From Verrucomicrobiia bacterium (GTDB lineage: Bacteria; Verrucomicrobiota; Verrucomicrobiia; Limisphaerales; JADLHS01): DNA of 63,791 nucleotides. The position numbers and the translations under genes were made by a program. Location: NCBI GenBank assembly GCA_011525685.1, contig WYBW01000128.1, positions 1-63,791 of the forward strand, given 5' to 3'. The notes under the pieces are model-generated. The model had not been told where the DNA came from. It worked only from the letters and a program-made list of their open reading frames with translations, and did not search any database. Below are positions 61,558 through 63,791 of the stretch, piece after piece (the first letter of the stretch is position 1; every line of letters begins with the position of its first letter).

Positions 61558-63591
61558 TCATTTCCTCGTTTCAAAGATGAGCACATAAGGCACGGCGGAT
61601 TGTCCCTCGCGGTCTTTGAAATCGTGGTGATACTCGGAGTTGAGCCAGAGGGCGTAGAGTTTTCCCGGCTTCAGTTTCACGGGCAGCACGCACGTCCGTC
61701 CGTCCGCGAGATAGCGCGCGGACCCGGTCGTTTCCGGAAAGTTTTCCTCGCCCCAGATCGTCCAGGACCAACTGCCGTCACGCATCAGCTTGCTGAACGT
61801 GACGCGAAGTTCCGTCAATGCGGGATCAACATTAGCGGCGCCGGATTCAGGAAAAGTTTGAATCACTACCGGCGGCACTCGTGGTTCCATCGTTGAGCCG
61901 GCCACCGGCTGAAGCTGAAAGTCCCGGCTTGCGTTTCTCTCGCCGAGACCGCGCGGGCTGAGATCGGTGGTCAGCGTGTCGTAACCGGGTGCCGAAACCA
62001 AAACCAGTGCAGCGGCCAGAATGCCGATGAGGGAGAAGAAAATCCCGAGTAGCCACGCGGCTCCTTTGCGGCTTCCCAGGTTCACCGTCCACCCGAGCGC
62101 CGGAATTTGCTTGGGCACCCAAACCCGCGAGTCGCGTTTGCTGAAGTAAAGCGAGAGCCACTTCGGGCCGCTCCAATTGCGTGGGTTCTTCCATTCGGCT
62201 TCGTTGACGGCTGCCTGGCTGGTCATTGAACCTGCTTTGGTCATCGTTGGCCTCCCTTTGCGCCGTTTGGCAAATTCGATCATGCTCGCGACGCCAATCA
62301 GCCCGAAGAAGCCGGCGAAACCGGAAAAGCCAAAGCACCTGTGCCAGCCCGGCAGCGGCACGTAGCCAAGAAAAGCCAGGCTGGCGAGAAAGCCGAGCGC
62401 CGAGACGTTGATCAGCTTGCACGCCAGTGGGGACGTGAACGTGATGCCAAACAAGATTTCCAGGATGCGAACCAGCGGTGATTTGTTCGTCGCCGTCCCG
62501 GTCGTCCGGGCGTCAACCCGGGCAAGCGGGACGCCCGCGCTACCGGGAGTTGTCGCAATTGTCTCCACGTCCGTCTTCACTTCGCTGGCGTGCTGATAGC
62601 GACGATCGGGTTCCTTTTCCAGCGCGTGCAATACCACTTCGTCCAACCGCACATCCACCTGCACTTTCTTCGACGGCGATTGAAATTTCCCCAGCGGCAG
62701 TTCGCCTGTGAGCATTTCGTAGAACACCACGCCCAGCGAATAAATATCCGCCCGATGATCCACCTTGGTCGGCTTTTCGATCTGCTCGGGCGCCATGTAA
62801 TGGGGCGTGCCGATGACGTCTTTCGCGCCGGTTAACGATGCTCCCGCAGTAGTGGCGCCGAGAATCTTGGCGATGCCAAAGTCGGCAATCTTCACCCGTC
62901 CCTGTTTGTCGAGCAGGATGTTTTCCGGCTTGATGTCGCGATGGACGATGCCGCGCTCGTGTGCGAATTGCAGCGCCTCACAAATCTTCGGCACGATGGC
63001 CAGGGCCTCCTCGGGCGCGATTCTTTTGCTTTGCAGCAATTGTCGCAGTGTCAAGCCATCCACGAATTCCATCAGTAGGTAATGTACTGGGGCAGGCGTC
63101 CCGCCTGCCAAAGTCCCGGCGACTGTCCCGGTTGCCGGATCAGACCCGCTGGTAGCCGGGATCACCTCCCCGAAATCGTAAACCGCGACGATGTCCGGGT
63201 GATTGAGCCGCGCGAGCGCCCGGGCTTCCTGCTGAAAGCGCGCGGCGAATTCCGTGTCCGTGATGCCGTTGGCCTGGCGGCGGGTGAGAATCTTCAGCGC
63301 GACGAACCGATCGAGCTTCGGTTGGCGCGCTTTATAGACCGCGCCCATGCCGCCGCGGCCGAGACATTCGAGGATCTCCAGTTGCGGAAAGTGAGGTGCG
63401 ATCTCCTCAATGCCAGGCACGGGTTGAGGCAATGGTTTGCCCACGACCGTGCCGTCCGGCCCGACTTCGCCGGTTTCGACCAGTCCGGCCTTGAGCATGC
63501 ACTCCGGGCAAATCCCTTGCAGCGCCGTGGTTTGCACGGGTTTGCCGCAGAACGGGCAGATGTTTTCGGTCGCGGTCACTTTGTCCCTCAC
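61558..63591 (-). CDS. Transmembrane Ser/Thr protein kinase with zinc ribbon and extracytoplasmic Ig-like domain
   Basis: 677 residues. N-terminal zinc ribbon C12-x2-C15...C28-x2-C31. Kinase domain about 70-345: LGRGGMGAVYKA, Lys100, HRDIKPEN with Asp219, DFG 237-239, GTPHYMAPEQ and DIYSLGVVFYEMLTGELPLG; all intact. Two in-frame repeat-derived inserts: residues 144-168 (ATSGSDPATGTVAGTLAGGT) just before the hinge, and about 348-369 before the membrane region. Helices at about 388-412, 417-440 and 525-548, then a Big_5 Ig-like domain to the end (VVIQTFPESGAANVDPALTE to VPYVLIFETRK), probably outside the membrane. First gene of an operon with two exported Ig-like proteins. Ligand unknown. Confidence 0.93.
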   Translation of the reverse strand: MRDKVTATENICPFCGKPVQTTALQGICPECMLKAGLVETGEVGPDGTVVGKPLPQPVPGIEEIAPHFPQLEILECLGRGGMGAVYKARQPKLDRFVALKILTRRQANGITDTEFAARFQQEARALARLNHPDIVAVYDFGEVIPATSGSDPATGTVAGTLAGGTPAPVHYLLMEFVDGLTLRQLLQSKRIAPEEALAIVPKICEALQFAHERGIVHRDIKPENILLDKQGRVKIADFGIAKILGATTAGASLTGAKDVIGTPHYMAPEQIEKPTKVDHRADIYSLGVVFYEMLTGELPLGKFQSPSKKVQVDVRLDEVVLHALEKEPDRRYQHASEVKTDVETIATTPGSAGVPLARVDARTTGTATNKSPLVRILEILFGITFTSPLACKLINVSALGFLASLAFLGYVPLPGWHRCFGFSGFAGFFGLIGVASMIEFAKRRKGRPTMTKAGSMTSQAAVNEAEWKNPRNWSGPKWLSLYFSKRDSRVWVPKQIPALGWTVNLGSRKGAAWLLGIFFSLIGILAAALVLVSAPGYDTLTTDLSPRGLGERNASRDFQLQPVAGSTMEPRVPPVVIQTFPESGAANVDPALTELRVTFSKLMRDGSWSWTIWGEENFPETTGSARYLADGRTCVLPVKLKPGKLYALWLNSEYHHDFKDREGQSAVPYVLIFETRK
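62485..62550. repeat. Hairpin repeat translated within the kinase gene, juxtamembrane
   Basis: Plus-strand GGGCGTCAACCCGGGCAAGC then GGGACGCCCGCGCTACCGGG: stems GGGCGTC/GACGCCC and GCGGG/CCCGC. It codes for about 22 residues (TTPGSAGVPLARVDARTTGT) between the kinase and membrane parts. The GCGCTACC end resembles the ends of the F1/F2 hairpins. Confidence 0.65.
63088..63162. repeat. Hairpin repeat translated within the kinase gene, at the hinge
   Basis: Contains the perfect hairpin GGCAGGCGTCCCGCCTGCC (63091-63109; 8 bp stem, 3 nt TCC loop as in family F1), and ends near GGTAGCCGGG. Codes for 25 Ala/Thr/Gly-rich residues inserted between YDFGEV and HYLLMEFVDG. Length of 75 nt preserves the frame. 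Confidence 0.7.
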
Positions 63592-63672
63592 CCTTTACCA
63601 AGGATTTCCCGCTCCAAGGTTACGCGGATTCGTCGGGAAAAGCACGTCCGCAAACCGGCAGACTCGCCCAGT

Positions 63673-63791
63673 GGGCGCATCTCAATTTATTGCAGGCAGG
63701 CATTCCTGGCGTAGCGCAGGTTTCCCAACCTGCGGTATCGCCGACTTCCAGTCGGCGGGCCCAGGCACGGCGTGGCAGGCCAGGAATTCGC
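63673..63791 (+). mobile_element. MITE-like hairpin element, family F1, right end missing
   Basis: Begins with the F1 terminus GGGCGCATCTCAATTTA (63673-63689), then GCAGGCAGGCATTCCTGGCG, the GTAGCGCAG inner end (63711-63719) and the first two hairpins of the family before the window stops. From 63692 on it is identical to bases 1-100 of the window except at 63712. Lies 82 bp upstream of the kinase start. Confidence 0.75.

Noticed and set aside
1..63791. Circular plasmid or phage with terminal redundancy
   Set aside because: The terminal match is part of a dispersed element present also at 30466-30678 and contains a mismatch; no replication or phage genes.

Overview
This is a GC-rich bacterial contig that I infer comes from the Verrucomicrobiota (Limisphaerales/Pedosphaera-like). 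Evidence for this is the verrucomicrobial prepilin leader with an H-x-DG tail motif (58969-59781), ECF sigma factor plus Ser/Thr kinase pairs, Tat-exported Gfo/Idh/MocA oxidoreductases, ThuA, many secreted LamG, RCC1-like and Ig-like proteins ending in Phe-(Tyr)-Arg-Leu tails, and lipid A/LPS genes. No rRNA, tRNA, CRISPR array or phage module was seen. Assignments come from reading translated sequence and recalling family motifs; no database search was possible.

Layout. 1-7.6 kb: ThuA-like protein, a secreted peptidase pair (M14 carboxypeptidase, oligopeptidase B) and a small pilin-like protein. 7.7-14.1 kb: two paralogous secreted RCC1-like propellers, the first split by an amber codon, flanking an AAA_14/DUF4143 ATPase and a decayed RAYT-type transposase tail. 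14.2-18.8 kb: WD40 Ser/Thr kinase and its ECF sigma factor, now separated by repeat elements. 18.9-24.6 kb: pilin-like protein, Cys-rich lipoprotein, Gfo/Idh/MocA oxidoreductase, GH10 xylanase, LamG/propeller protein. 25-30.7 kb: a repeat island with an ECF factor, a kinase cut off by a repeat, a toxin-antitoxin pair, a second AAA_14 ATPase and several pseudogene scraps. 30.7-47.7 kb: carbohydrate metabolism (Gfo/Idh/MocA, TIM-barrel isomerase, HEAT protein, GH97, a clan GH-D-like hydrolase, propeller-phosphoesterase, DUF5009 membrane protein, FecR-like protein, MurJ, CE15 esterase). 47.9-51.2 kb: lpxK, a lipid A acyltransferase and waaF in a tight operon. 51.3-54.2 kb: two-component system. 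54.4-59.8 kb: a giant secreted LamG/Ig protein and a pseudopilin that share a palindromic upstream motif. 60-63.6 kb: a three-gene operon in which a Ser/Thr kinase and two exported proteins carry the same Ig-like domain.

The most unusual aspects are two. First, the 60-63.6 kb operon looks like a transmembrane kinase with a C-terminal extracytoplasmic Ig-like domain co-encoded with two exported copies of that domain, a plausible undescribed signalling or surface-sensing module. Second, the contig is saturated with at least eight families of short, non-autonomous, hairpin-rich or iterated elements, several with terminal inverted repeats. They end the contig on both sides, separate sigma/kinase pairs, truncate one kinase, and sit in frame inside coding sequences. 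All three Ser/Thr kinases carry such an insertion close to the kinase hinge. A RAYT-type transposase remnant suggests how some may have moved.

Together the metabolic genes point to a polysaccharide degrader (xylan, glucuronoxylan esters, alpha-galactosides) with abundant surface proteins.
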